Positions 1 to 8,042 of a stretch of 64,000 bases of DNA are shown one piece after another. Numbering within the stretch: position 1 is the first letter of the stretch; the number at the start of each line of letters is the position of its first letter. A program made the position numbers and the translations under genes. The notes under the pieces are model-generated. The model saw only the letters and a program-made list of their open reading frames with translations. It was not told where the DNA came from and did not search any database. Source of the stretch: Pseudomonas graminis. Its GTDB lineage: Bacteria > Pseudomonadota > Gammaproteobacteria > Pseudomonadales > Pseudomonadaceae. Location: the NCBI RefSeq assembly GCF_013201545.1, contig NZ_CP053746.1, positions 310,001-374,000 of the forward strand, read 5' to 3'.

Positions 1-609
1 CAGAATTTCGACAAGACCATCGTGTCGATCCCGACCTGGCGGTTGATGTCCGAGTCGTTCAAAAACTGGCGCGGGATGCAGCAATCCGGCGGGCGCAGGA
101 TCAAGCGCAGCCTGTTCATCGACGCCAGCGGCGTGCGCTTCGTCTCCGATGAAGAAGAACAGAAGCTGACCCAGGTTCGCCTGCTGACCGACTACATGGG
201 CCGCAAAAAAGCCGAGCTCAGGGCGTGGAACGAGGCACAGGGCAACGTCGCCGAAATGTCGGCCAATCGCCGTCGCATCACCAACATCGGCACGTTCCGC
301 GCCTACGCGCTGGCGTACCTGAAAAGCCACGTCGATATTCACCCGGACATGACCTGCATGGTCCGCCAGATGGAAACCACCGCCCAGGGCGTTCCGCTGG
401 AAATCTACTGTTTTACCCGCACCACCAGTTGGGGTGACTACGAGCGAATTCAGGGGGATATCTTTGATTATCTGCTGGCCGTGCTGCCGGAGTTCGGGCT
501 GGGGGTTTATCAGCAGCCGAGCGGGGCGGATTTACGGATGGGCTTGGCAGGCTTGTCGACTGCTCAAAAACAACAGGAAGATCAGCCGTCGGAAGATCAT
601 TCGCAGTAA
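1..609 (+). CDS. MscS-family mechanosensitive channel, C-terminal part (5' end outside window)
   Basis: The reading frame is open from the first base, so only the last ~202 residues are present. The text resembles the C-terminal cytoplasmic region of YbdG-type MscS channels: an NFDKTIVSIPTW segment (beta domain), then a long cytoplasmic insertion with SLFID, a helical RRITNIGTFRAY segment and the alpha/beta end containing VPLEIYCFT and a WGDYERIQGDIFDYLL stretch. These proteins open in the inner membrane under hypo-osmotic tension. The GTG at 22 is internal and not the start. The tail (about 20 residues rich in Q, E and S) is hydrophilic. A terminator hairpin follows at 663-691. Family assignment is good; the exact paralog is unknown. 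Confidence 0.8.
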   Translation, partial: QNFDKTIVSIPTWRLMSESFKNWRGMQQSGGRRIKRSLFIDASGVRFVSDEEEQKLTQVRLLTDYMGRKKAELRAWNEAQGNVAEMSANRRRITNIGTFRAYALAYLKSHVDIHPDMTCMVRQMETTAQGVPLEIYCFTRTTSWGDYERIQGDIFDYLLAVLPEFGLGVYQQPSGADLRMGLAGLSTAQKQQEDQPSEDHSQ

Positions 610-662
610 CAGCGCAATAAGGCTGAGGCCAAGTGGTTTGTCGGACGTTTAACTGGACCCAC

Positions 663-691
663 AAAAAGCCCGACGTCTGCCGGGCTTTTAT
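663..691. terminator. Rho-independent terminator between convergent genes
   Basis: An AAAGCCCG...CGGGCTTTT hairpin has an A-tract on one side and a T-tract on the other. It can therefore stop both the channel gene on the plus strand and the small exported-protein gene on the minus strand. Confidence 0.8.
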
Positions 692-718
692 GTTTCGGGT
701 ATTCAAACACCCAAAGAA

Positions 719-955
719 TTAACGATCACGCTGGTAGCTGGAACCGAACTCTTTGCGGTTTTCAGCAACGGTCACGGTACCGGAAGTCTGAGTAGCGAAA
801 GGCTTGACCGCCTCTTTGCTGGCGACTTTGCTGTCCAGAACGGTAGCGCTGGAAGCGTCGACGATGGCACGTTGGTTAATGTGCTCAGGGCTGGCGAATG
901 CAGAACCGGCGGCCAGGATGGACAAGGCGAAACCGAAGGCGATGGACTTTTTCAT
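719..955 (-). CDS. Small exported protein of unknown function (78 aa)
   Basis: The start is placed at the ATG at 955, where MKKSIAFGFALSILAAGSAFA forms a clear Sec signal peptide with an AFA cleavage site near residue 21. A GGAG ribosome-binding site lies about 9 bases upstream. A longer frame to 1066 exists but adds only non-signal sequence in front. The mature part is about 57 residues, polar and without cysteines, ending in EFGSSYQRDR. Similar short periplasmic proteins are common in Pseudomonas, but I know of no function. It is a stand-alone gene that ends at the shared terminator. Confidence 0.75.
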   Translation of the reverse strand: MKKSIAFGFALSILAAGSAFASPEHINQRAIVDASSATVLDSKVASKEAVKPFATQTSGTVTVAENRKEFGSSYQRDR

Positions 956-1107
956 GATGTAGATCTCCGCGTAGTTGCTGGCAAGTTGGTTAAGTCGTTT
1001 CGTTGGGGCCAATCTATTCGGTTGATCCCAACATGAAAAACCAAGCATGCAGATATCTAACATCACTCTCGCTGATGTCGTTAACGCGGGCGTCTAACCC
1101 GGCTGTT

Positions 1108-1974
1108 TCAGAGAACAGCCCGGCGTTGAGCAATACCGCGGCGACTGATCCACACCGACGAAACAATCACCAGCCCGCCCAAAAACAGCTTGCCCAGGTC
1201 CTCGTTCTGTCCCCAGATCAACAGATTGATCAGCAGTCCCACCGGCACGTGCAGGTTATTCATCACCGCCAGTGTGGCGCCGTTGACCAGGCAAGCGCCT
1301 TTGTTCCACCAGTACATGCCGAGCGCGGTGGAACACAGGCCGAGGAACAGCAACACCACCCACTGTTGTGGGGCATCCGGCAAATGTTGCGGGTTGCCAA
1401 ACAGTAGAAACGCCGGCAAGGCCACAGCCAGGGCGCCGAGGTAGAAATACCCAAAGCGGCGGTAGTGCGGCAGATCGCTGGGGTGACGGGCCACCAGGTG
1501 TTTGTAGAGCACCTGCCCCGCTGCGTAGGTGAAGTTGGCCAGTTGCAGCAACAGGAAGCCGCCGAGGAAGTTCGGATCGACCCGGTCGTAACGGATGATC
1601 ACCGCGCCGAGCACCGCGACCAACGCCGCCAGCAGGCCCCACGGATTGAAGCGTCGATTGAGAGCGTCCTCGATCAGCGTGACGTGGAGCGGCGTGAGGA
1701 TGGTAAACAGCAGCACCTCGGGGACCGTCAACACGCGGAAGCTCAGGTACAGGCAGACGTAGGTGACGCCGAACTGAAGCGCGCCGATCAACAGCATGCC
1801 GCGCATGAATGACGGCTCGACCCGACGCCAGCGCGTCAGTGGAATAAAGACCAGGCCGGCCAGCACCACGCGAAGCAGCACGGCAAAGTAGCTGTCGACG
1901 TGCCCGGCCAGATAAACGCCGATCAGGCTGAAGGAAAACGCCTGGATCAGCGTCACGAAAAGTAGATAGCCCAT
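1108..1974 (-). CDS. EamA/DMT-family transporter (10 TM permease)
   Basis: This 288-residue, strongly hydrophobic protein has about ten membrane segments in two EamA-like halves. Recognisable parts are the start MGYLLFVTLIQAFSFSLIGVY, the TRWRRVEP loop and the end of the second half, LFLGGLVIVSSVWISRR. The start at 1974 keeps the normal family length; the open frame extends to 2130, but the added part looks non-membrane. Family members export or import amino acids, carboxylates or other metabolites; the substrate cannot be read here. It is a single gene with a downstream gap of 150 bp to the exported-protein gene. Confidence 0.85.
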   Translation of the reverse strand: MGYLLFVTLIQAFSFSLIGVYLAGHVDSYFAVLLRVVLAGLVFIPLTRWRRVEPSFMRGMLLIGALQFGVTYVCLYLSFRVLTVPEVLLFTILTPLHVTLIEDALNRRFNPWGLLAALVAVLGAVIIRYDRVDPNFLGGFLLLQLANFTYAAGQVLYKHLVARHPSDLPHYRRFGYFYLGALAVALPAFLLFGNPQHLPDAPQQWVVLLFLGLCSTALGMYWWNKGACLVNGATLAVMNNLHVPVGLLINLLIWGQNEDLGKLFLGGLVIVSSVWISRRGIAQRRAVL

Positions 1975-2364
1975 GGTCGCCCCTTTTTTTGAAGGCGGCG
2001 ACCTTAGCCGGTTGGCCGTGGCGTGTCTATTGAACAGGTCAGCCGGGCCACCGTTGGCAGCGATCCCGGCCCCGGAAAGAAAAAACCCGATCGACCCGGC
2101 GCAGTCCTGCAGGTCGATCGGGCAATGCACTCAGGAGCGAACGAGTGCCAATGGAGTGTCGATGAACGCAAGCATCATCAGGTGACGGGATTAACGGGCG
2201 ATTAAGCGATGTATGGGAGGTCGCTCCCGCGAGAAAACGTTCATTTCCCTGGCCTGCCAGCGGCAGCTGTCTCGATCAAAGAAGCTGCCAATCGCCGGGA
2301 ACCCATCTAAGAATTTGTTTTATCGACGAAGCCGAAGTACGCTCCGTCGACGCTGATGCGCCGG
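1975..2364. other. 390-bp gene-free stretch with minus-strand terminator and degenerate REP
   Basis: No convincing open frame lies between the EamA gene and the small periplasmic-protein gene. It holds an intrinsic terminator read on the minus strand (2081-2122) and a diverged REP-like palindrome (GGGAGGTCGCTCCC, about 2215-2229). The 240 bases between the stop codon at 2365 and the terminator would be an unusually long 3' untranslated region. Confidence 0.6.
2081..2122 (-). terminator. Rho-independent terminator, minus strand
   Basis: Two perfect 11-base arms, CCCGATCGACC (2086-2096) and GGTCGATCGGG (2112-2122), are followed on the minus strand by six T. The nearest minus-strand gene upstream ends at 2365, 240 bases away, so it ends either a long 3' UTR or a separate small transcript. 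Confidence 0.8.
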
Positions 2365-2679
2365 TTACAGAGGCTCGCAGCTCAGGGAGATGCGCAGCTT
2401 GACGATGTCGCGGGTGAATTTCGCGGTGACTTCGGTGCTGCTTTTCGGCGCGACCTGAACCCGGCGCGTGCGTGGGGCCTCCGGCCCGTTGCGAAAGACC
2501 ACGCTGCACTTGGCGGGAACGTCGCCAAAGTTGTTCAGGGTGATGTTGCCGATGTCGTAGGCGACGTCATGACTGTTGTAGTCCACCTGCACGCCCTTGA
2601 TGTCTTTCTCGACGTCGATCGGGTAGGCAAACGCGCTCAGCGGCAGCATCGCCAGCAGCACACAACAGATTCTTTTCAT
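2365..2679 (-). CDS. Small periplasmic protein of unknown function (104 aa)
   Basis: The protein starts with a signal peptide (MKRICCVLLAMLPLSAFA, cleavage near residue 18), followed by about 86 residues of predicted beta-rich sequence: YDIGNITLNNFGDVPAKCSV, then RTRRVQVAPKSSTEVTAKF and LRISLSCEP. The pattern of short beta strands with two cysteines suggests a small Ig-like or beta-sandwich periplasmic protein. Homologs are frequent in Pseudomonas but have no established role that I know of. It is divergent from the LysR gene with only 50 bp between starts, so that regulator may act here. Confidence 0.75.
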   Translation of the reverse strand: MKRICCVLLAMLPLSAFAYPIDVEKDIKGVQVDYNSHDVAYDIGNITLNNFGDVPAKCSVVFRNGPEAPRTRRVQVAPKSSTEVTAKFTRDIVKLRISLSCEPL

Positions 2680-2729
2680 GGGGCAGTCTCCATTCAGGGA
2701 CCGCCAGCTTAGGACAACAGGAGCGAGAG

Positions 2730-3656
2730 ATGAAAGCGCCCCGCGTGACCCTTGATCAATGGCGCACGCTGCAAGCCGTTGTCGACCATGGCGGCTTTGC
2801 TCAGGCTGCCGAAGCGCTGCACCGCTCGCAGTCGTCTGTCAGCTACACCGTCGCCAGGATGCAGGACCAGCTCGGCGTTCCGCTGTTGCGCATCGATGGC
2901 CGCAAGGCCGTGCTGACCGAGGCCGGCGAGGTCTTGTTGCGACGTTCGCGGCAACTGGTGAAGAACGCCAGCCAGCTGGAAGACCTGGCCCATCACATGG
3001 AACAGGGTTGGGAAGCCGAGGTGCGGCTGGTGGTCGATGCCGCTTACCCGAACGCGCGACTGGTGCGGGCGCTGACCGCCTTCATGCCGCAGAGCCGCGG
3101 ATGTCGGGTGCGGCTGCGTGAGGAAGTGCTGTCGGGCGTGGAGGAAGTGTTGCTGGAAGGCGTAGCCGATCTCGCCATCAGCGGCTTCAGCATTCCGGGG
3201 TATCTGGGTAATGAGATGAGCAAGGTCGAGTTCGTCGCCGTGGCCCACCCTGGCCATACCTTGCATCAACTACAGCGTGAGTTGAATTTCCAGGACCTGG
3301 AAAGCCAGTTACAGGTGGTGATTCGTGACTCCGGTCGCAATCAACCGCGCGATGTCGGCTGGCTCGGTGCCGAACAGCGCTGGACGGTTGGCAGCCTTGC
3401 GACAGCAGCTGCGTTTGTCAGCAGCGGGTTGGGGTTTGCCTGGCTGCCGCGCCACATCATCGAGCGGGAGATTCAGGAGGGCGTGCTGAAGATCCTGCCT
3501 CTTGATAAAGGCGGCAGTCGGCATCCGACGTTCTATCTCTATTCGAGTAAGGACAAACCGCTCGGGCCTGCGACGCAGATTCTGATTGAGCTGATTCAGA
3601 GTTTCGACACCGCGCCGCTGGATGCGCCCTTCCCGGCGCCGCAGCAGATGCTGTGA
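2730..3656 (+). CDS. LysR-family transcriptional regulator
   Basis: At 308 residues this is the usual length for the family. The N-terminal winged helix-turn-helix spans about residues 7-66 (LRTVVDHGG-type helix, then EALHRSQSSVSYTVARMQDQLG). The C-terminal two-lobed effector domain runs from about residue 95 to 300. The start ATG at 2730 has a GGAGCGAGAG ribosome-binding site. It is divergently arranged to the small periplasmic-protein gene, which is the classical layout for LysR control. The effector is unknown. Confidence 0.9.
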   Translation: MKAPRVTLDQWRTLQAVVDHGGFAQAAEALHRSQSSVSYTVARMQDQLGVPLLRIDGRKAVLTEAGEVLLRRSRQLVKNASQLEDLAHHMEQGWEAEVRLVVDAAYPNARLVRALTAFMPQSRGCRVRLREEVLSGVEEVLLEGVADLAISGFSIPGYLGNEMSKVEFVAVAHPGHTLHQLQRELNFQDLESQLQVVIRDSGRNQPRDVGWLGAEQRWTVGSLATAAAFVSSGLGFAWLPRHIIEREIQEGVLKILPLDKGGSRHPTFYLYSSKDKPLGPATQILIELIQSFDTAPLDAPFPAPQQML

Positions 3657-3672
3657 ACAAAGCGTGCTATCA

Positions 3673-3765
3673 GTGGGACTGGGTTTAGCCGGGAAAGCGT
3701 CGGGCGTCATACCGCTAATTTGAGGATGATCATACTGGCCTCTTCCCGGCTGAAGCCGGTCCTAC
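3673..3765. repeat. Type-2 REP pair, inverted
   Basis: A GTGGGACTGGGTTTAGCCGGGAA unit (3673-3696) faces a CTTCCCGGCTGAAGCCGGTCCTAC unit (3741-3765), forming a REP doublet between the LysR gene and ppiA. The same palindrome occurs near 32.3, 47.6 and 54.7 kb. Confidence 0.8.
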
Positions 3766-3889
3766 GAGAACGATGCGTGCGGTCCCACTAAAACAGGGCG
3801 GGGCATGCCCCTACTGTCCAAATCCCCGCAAACGTGCTTCCCTTACGTCCTGTTTTTTCGCAGTCGACATCAATTTCAGGACTCTGCCC

Positions 3890-4447
3890 ATGCTGAAGAA
3901 AATCGCCCTCTCCGCCGCTGCCGTGTTGTTCGCCGGTAATTTGATGGCCGCTCCGGCGCCTCACGTTGTGCTGACCACCAGCTTCGGCGATGTGGAAATC
4001 GAGCTGAACCAGGACAAGGCGCCCCTCAGCACTCAGAACTTCCTCAAGTACGTCGACAGCAGCTTCTACAACAACACCATCTTCCACCGGGTGATCCCGG
4101 GCTTCATGGTGCAGGGCGGCGGCTTTACGGCGCAGATGCAACAGAAATCCACCAACGACCCGATCAAGAACGAAGCCGATAACGGCCTGCACAACGTGCG
4201 CGGCACTGTCGCGATGGCACGGACCTCGGACGTGAACTCGGCCACCAGCCAGTTCTTCATCAACGTCGTTGACAACGCAATGCTCGACCACGGCGCCCGC
4301 GACTACGGTTATGCGGTGTTCGGCAAGGTCGTGAAAGGCATGGACGTCGTTGACCAGATCGTCAACGTGCAGACCGGCAACAAAGGCGGCATGCAGAACG
4401 TGCCGGTGGACCCGATCTACATCAAGACGGCCAAGCGCGTGAACTAA
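3890..4447 (+). CDS. ppiA: Periplasmic peptidyl-prolyl cis-trans isomerase A (cyclophilin)
   Basis: This 185-residue cyclophilin catalyses proline cis-trans isomerisation during folding of secreted proteins. The start at 3890 opens a signal peptide ([20 protein letters not shown], ending near residue 20). The cyclophilin core follows with [16 protein letters not shown] (including the FHRV arginine), the ATSQFFINV segment and the [14 protein letters not shown] loop. The open frame extends upstream to 3773, but that part has no signal-like sequence. It is monocistronic and ends at a strong terminator. Confidence 0.93.
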   Translation: MLKKIALSAAAVLFAGNLMAAPAPHVVLTTSFGDVEIELNQDKAPLSTQNFLKYVDSSFYNNTIFHRVIPGFMVQGGGFTAQMQQKSTNDPIKNEADNGLHNVRGTVAMARTSDVNSATSQFFINVVDNAMLDHGARDYGYAVFGKVVKGMDVVDQIVNVQTGNKGGMQNVPVDPIYIKTAKRVN

Positions 4448-4462
4448 GCCTGTCGCAAGGGT

Positions 4463-4488
4463 AAAAGCCGGGCGCCTGCCCGGCTTTT
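4463..4488 (+). terminator. Rho-independent terminator after ppiA
   Basis: Two perfect 11-base arms, AAAAGCCGGGC and GCCCGGCTTTT, enclose a GCCT loop, 16 bases after the ppiA stop. Confidence 0.9.
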
Positions 4489-4635
4489 GCATTTTAGGGG
4501 CAAGGCCCGTTGAATCAGCGTGAGCAATCGCGTTTTGCTGTGGTCTGAACCGAAGACTGCTATTGAGCTGCTCTCAAGCCGCTGCCTATCACCCCATTGA
4601 AAGGAGAGCCCGCTCAAGCGTGGGCGTCATTGCCA

Positions 4636-6468
4636 ATGCTCTATCGCCGTTTTGAACAGCTGATCGATATTTTCCGCGAAGCCCCTTCCGCCGCCCCGCC
4701 CAACACCGTTACATCGTTCTACCTGTATTACCTGCGTCAGGTGTGGCCCAGCTTTGCTGCGCTGCTGGTGGTCGGACTGATCGGCGCGCTGATCGAAGTC
4801 TCGCTGTTCAGCTACCTGAGTCGCATCATCGACCTGGCCCAGGGCACGCCCAACCCGAATTTCTTCCAGGAACATGCGTTCGAGCTGACGTGGATGGTCA
4901 TTGTCGCGCTGGTGCTGCGGCCGATCTTCGTTGCGCTGCACGACTTGCTGGTGCACCAGACCATCAGCCCCGGCATGACCAGCATGATCAACTGGCAGAA
5001 CCACAGTTACGTGCTCAAGCAGAGCCTGAATTTCTTCCAGAACGACTTCGCCGGTCGCATCGCCCAGCGCATCGTCCAGACCGGCAACGCGCTGCGCGAC
5101 TCGGCGGTGCAGTCGGTGGACGCGTTGTGGCACGTGCTGATCTATTCGATCAGCGCGCTGGTGCTGTTCGCCGAGGCCGACTGGCGCCTGATGATTCCGC
5201 TGCTGAGCTGGATCATCGCGTTCATCCTTGCCCTCCGATACTTCGTGCCACGGGTGAAAGAGCGTTCCGTTATCTCTTCCGATGCGCGTTCCAAACTGAT
5301 GGGCCGCATCGTCGATGGCTACACCAACATCGCCACGCTCAAGCTGTTTGCCCACACCAATTCGGAGCAGCAGTACGCCCGGGAGGCCATCAGCGAACAA
5401 ACCGAGAAGACCCAGCTCGCCGGTCGCGTGATCACCGAAATGGATTCCGTGATCACCACGCTCAACGGCATTCTGATCGTCACGACCACGGGCCTGGCGT
5501 TGTGGCTGTGGACCCAGTCGATGATTTCCGTGGGTGCGATTGCGCTGGCGACCGGTCTGGCGATTCGGATCGTCAACATGTCCGGCTGGATCATGTGGGT
5601 GGTCAACGGCATCTTCGAAAACATCGGCATGGTCCAGGACGGTCTGCAGAGCATCGCGCAACCGGTAGGCATCACCGACCGGGACGCTGCACCGAAGCTG
5701 GCCGTCAGCCGTGGTGAAGTGAAATTTGAGAACCTCAACTTCCAGTACGGCAAGGGCAAAGGCGTGATCCACGGCCTGAACCTGGACATCAAGCCGGGCG
5801 AGAAAATTGGGTTGATCGGGCCTTCGGGCGCAGGCAAATCGACGTTGGTGAATTTGCTGCTGCGTTTGTACGACGTACAAGGCGGCCGCATCCTGATCGA
5901 CGATCAGGACATTTCCCACGTCGCTCAGGAAAGCCTGCGTTCGCACATCGGCATGATCACCCAGGACACGTCGCTGCTGCACCGCTCCATCCGGGATAAC
6001 TTGCTGTACGGCAAACCGGATGCGACGGACGCCGAACTGTGGGAAGCCATGCGCAAGGCCCGCGCCGACGAGTTCATCCCGCTGCTCACGGACTCTGAAG
6101 GCCGCACCGGGCTGGATGCCCATGTGGGCGAGCGCGGCGTCAAGCTGTCTGGTGGTCAGCGTCAGCGCATCGCCATCACCCGCGTGCTGCTCAAGGACGC
6201 GCCGATCCTGATCATGGACGAAGCGACGTCCGCGCTGGATTCGGAAGTGGAAGCGGCAATTCAGGAGAGTCTGGAAACGCTGATGCAGGGCAAGACGGTG
6301 ATCGCTATTGCTCACCGGTTGTCGACCATCGCGCGGATGGACCGCCTGATCGTGCTGGAAAACGGCGTGATCGCTGAAAGCGGAAGCCATGGCGAGCTAT
6401 TGGCCCACAAAGGTTTGTATGCACGGCTGTGGGCGCATCAGACGGGCGGGTTTGTCGGGGTGGATTGA
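4636..6468 (+). CDS. ABC exporter, fused membrane and ATPase domains (MsbA/MdlB type)
   Basis: I start this at ATG 4636 (610 aa, MLYRRFEQLIDIFREAP) because that is how the Pseudomonas homologs I recall begin. A TTG at 4597 in frame is possible, and an AAGGAG at 4600 lies too far from 4636 for ideal spacing, so the start is uncertain. Residues ~30-330 form a six-helix exporter membrane domain. The nucleotide-binding domain follows with Walker A GPSGAGKST (395-403), signature LSGGQ (504-508) and Walker B IMDEATSALDSE (Asp528, Glu529). It would act as a homodimer exporting a lipid or drug. The substrate is unknown. Confidence 0.88.
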   Translation: MLYRRFEQLIDIFREAPSAAPPNTVTSFYLYYLRQVWPSFAALLVVGLIGALIEVSLFSYLSRIIDLAQGTPNPNFFQEHAFELTWMVIVALVLRPIFVALHDLLVHQTISPGMTSMINWQNHSYVLKQSLNFFQNDFAGRIAQRIVQTGNALRDSAVQSVDALWHVLIYSISALVLFAEADWRLMIPLLSWIIAFILALRYFVPRVKERSVISSDARSKLMGRIVDGYTNIATLKLFAHTNSEQQYAREAISEQTEKTQLAGRVITEMDSVITTLNGILIVTTTGLALWLWTQSMISVGAIALATGLAIRIVNMSGWIMWVVNGIFENIGMVQDGLQSIAQPVGITDRDAAPKLAVSRGEVKFENLNFQYGKGKGVIHGLNLDIKPGEKIGLIGPSGAGKSTLVNLLLRLYDVQGGRILIDDQDISHVAQESLRSHIGMITQDTSLLHRSIRDNLLYGKPDATDAELWEAMRKARADEFIPLLTDSEGRTGLDAHVGERGVKLSGGQRQRIAITRVLLKDAPILIMDEATSALDSEVEAAIQESLETLMQGKTVIAIAHRLSTIARMDRLIVLENGVIAESGSHGELLAHKGLYARLWAHQTGGFVGVD

Positions 6469-6523
6469 CCCTTCAAGAAATAGGCCAGCGGCGGATGTCC
6501 CGGGAGGTTCCGATGCCGCCTTG

Positions 6524-6543
6524 GTGAGCAAGCTCACTCCCAC
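6524..6543. repeat. Single type-1 REP unit
   Basis: GTGAGCAAGCTCACTCCCAC is one arm of the common Pseudomonas type-1 REP (consensus GTGGGAGCGAGCTTGCTCGC). It sits between the convergent ABC exporter and acetyltransferase genes. Confidence 0.75.
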
Positions 6544-6627
6544 AAGGGTTGAGCTTGCCACGAGACAGCGTTGTCAGGCCGAAGCCGACAAAGCTGTTCA
6601 CGCTTGATCGGACCCAAACAGATCGAG

Positions 6628-7752
6628 CTACACCTGCCGATACGGCAACGCCCCGCGCGCCTCGTCGGCATACGCCAGAATCCCCGCCCGTTCCTGAGTC
6701 AGGAAATCCGCCACCGCCTCTCTCAACCCCGGATGCGCCAGGTAATGCCACGAGTGGGTGATCACCGGCTCGAAGCCGCGGATCAACTTGTGCTCCCCTT
6801 GGGCGCCCGCGTCGAAGCGCTTGAAGCCGTGGGCGATCGCGTACTCCATGCCCTGATAGAAACAGGTCTCGAAGTGCAGCCGATCGAACTCGGCCAGACA
6901 GCCCCAGTAGCGTCCGTAAAAACTGTCCCCGCCAATCAGGCTGAACGCCATCGCCACCGGCCGCGAACCCTGCCGTGCCAGCACCACGCGAATCGCGTCG
7001 GGCATGCGCTCCGCCACAAGGCTGAAGAATTCCCGCGTGAGGTACGGCGTTTGCCCACGCACTTCGTAGGTATTGGAATAACAGGCGTAGACAAAATCCC
7101 AATGCGCCTCGCTCAGCTCGTGCCCTTCGAGCCAGTCGAAATCAAAGCCCTGCCCCGCCACTTGCTCACGCTCCTTGCGCATCTGCTTGCGCTTGCGTGA
7201 GCTCAAGGCATCGAGAAAGTCCTGGAAATCCCGATAGCCGCGATTCTGCCAGTGGTACTGGCAGCCAATGCGCTGCAGCCATCCGGGTTGTTCGGCGAGC
7301 AAGGCGTCGGCCACCGGATCGGTGAAGTTGACGTGAACGCTGGACAGCTCCTCGCCCTGGGCGTAGCCCGGCAGGCAGGCGAGCAGTTCGCGGCCATCGT
7401 CGGGTGTCTTCGCCAGCAGCCGAGGCCCGCTTACCGGGCTGAACGGCACCGCCACCAGCAGCTTGGGGTAATAGGCCAGTCCGGCGCGACGACAGGCGTC
7501 CGCCCAGGCGTGATCGAAGACGTATTCGCCGTAAGAGTGCCACTTGCGGTACGCCGGCAGCGCAGCGATCAGCTGCTCGCCCTCGTAATGCAGCAAGTGC
7601 TCGGCGCGCCAGCCGGAACCTGGTCCGAGGCTGCCGCTGTCTTCCAGCGAGCTGAGAAACGCATGGCGCAGAAAGGGTGAATCGCCCGGTATCAGGGCGT
7701 CCCACTGCTCAGGCGCCAGGTCCGACAGTTTATCCAAACGGTGTAACGACAT
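6628..7752 (-). CDS. GNAT/FemAB-like N-acyltransferase (COG3146 type)
   Basis: The 374-residue protein resembles the family annotated as peptidoglycan-biosynthesis-like GNAT proteins. It has an N-terminal WDALIPGDSPFLRHAFLSSLEDSG motif, a central basic helix (SSRKRKQMRKEREQ, about residues 186-199) and a C-terminal acyltransferase half with GSRPVAMAFSLIGGDSFYGRYWG and YQGMEYAIAHGFKRFDAGAQGEHK. The last motif is typical of the family. The reaction is not established to my knowledge. It is monocistronic and convergent with the ABC exporter. Confidence 0.85.
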   Translation of the reverse strand: MSLHRLDKLSDLAPEQWDALIPGDSPFLRHAFLSSLEDSGSLGPGSGWRAEHLLHYEGEQLIAALPAYRKWHSYGEYVFDHAWADACRRAGLAYYPKLLVAVPFSPVSGPRLLAKTPDDGRELLACLPGYAQGEELSSVHVNFTDPVADALLAEQPGWLQRIGCQYHWQNRGYRDFQDFLDALSSRKRKQMRKEREQVAGQGFDFDWLEGHELSEAHWDFVYACYSNTYEVRGQTPYLTREFFSLVAERMPDAIRVVLARQGSRPVAMAFSLIGGDSFYGRYWGCLAEFDRLHFETCFYQGMEYAIAHGFKRFDAGAQGEHKLIRGFEPVITHSWHYLAHPGLREAVADFLTQERAGILAYADEARGALPYRQV

Positions 7753-7874
7753 CTCGCCACTCCTGGTCCAGTCCGGTGGTCGCTAACGTTTGCGCAGTAT
7801 CACTTATTAACACGGCCTGCACGTGAATTTACGCGATCCGCCGCTCTAGCCCGCGGCTTCGACAAAATTTTCAC

Positions 7875-7897
7875 ATGTCATCGACATGACATCACTT
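7875..7897 (+). promoter_or_regulatory. Candidate Pho box / operator upstream of the porin
   Basis: ATGTCATCGACATGACAT (7875-7892) contains TGTCAT and TGACAT starting 11 bases apart, which is the phase of PhoB half-sites (consensus TGTCAT repeated every 11 bases). It is also a perfect 7-base inverted repeat with a 4-base spacer, so it could instead be a palindromic operator. A CATAAA (7912-7917) could be a -10. The porin start is 150 bases downstream. Confidence 0.4.
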
Positions 7898-8042
7898 CGC
7901 CACTGTTTCGTCATAAACGCTGGCAATACTGGCGCCTGTTTTTAGAGCCAGAGGTTCTAAGACTTCCGATTTTTGCCCGCCCGCCTTTGGTCGGTTGATC
8001 CCTGGATGATTCGGTCATCCCTTCTCGATTACGGAGATTGAT

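Noticed and set aside
4627..6390. 587-residue open frame on the minus strand opposite the ABC exporter
   Set aside because: It mirrors the codon pattern of the real gene, is rich in His, Arg, Gln and Asp, and has no domain I recognise; it is a GC-rich shadow frame.
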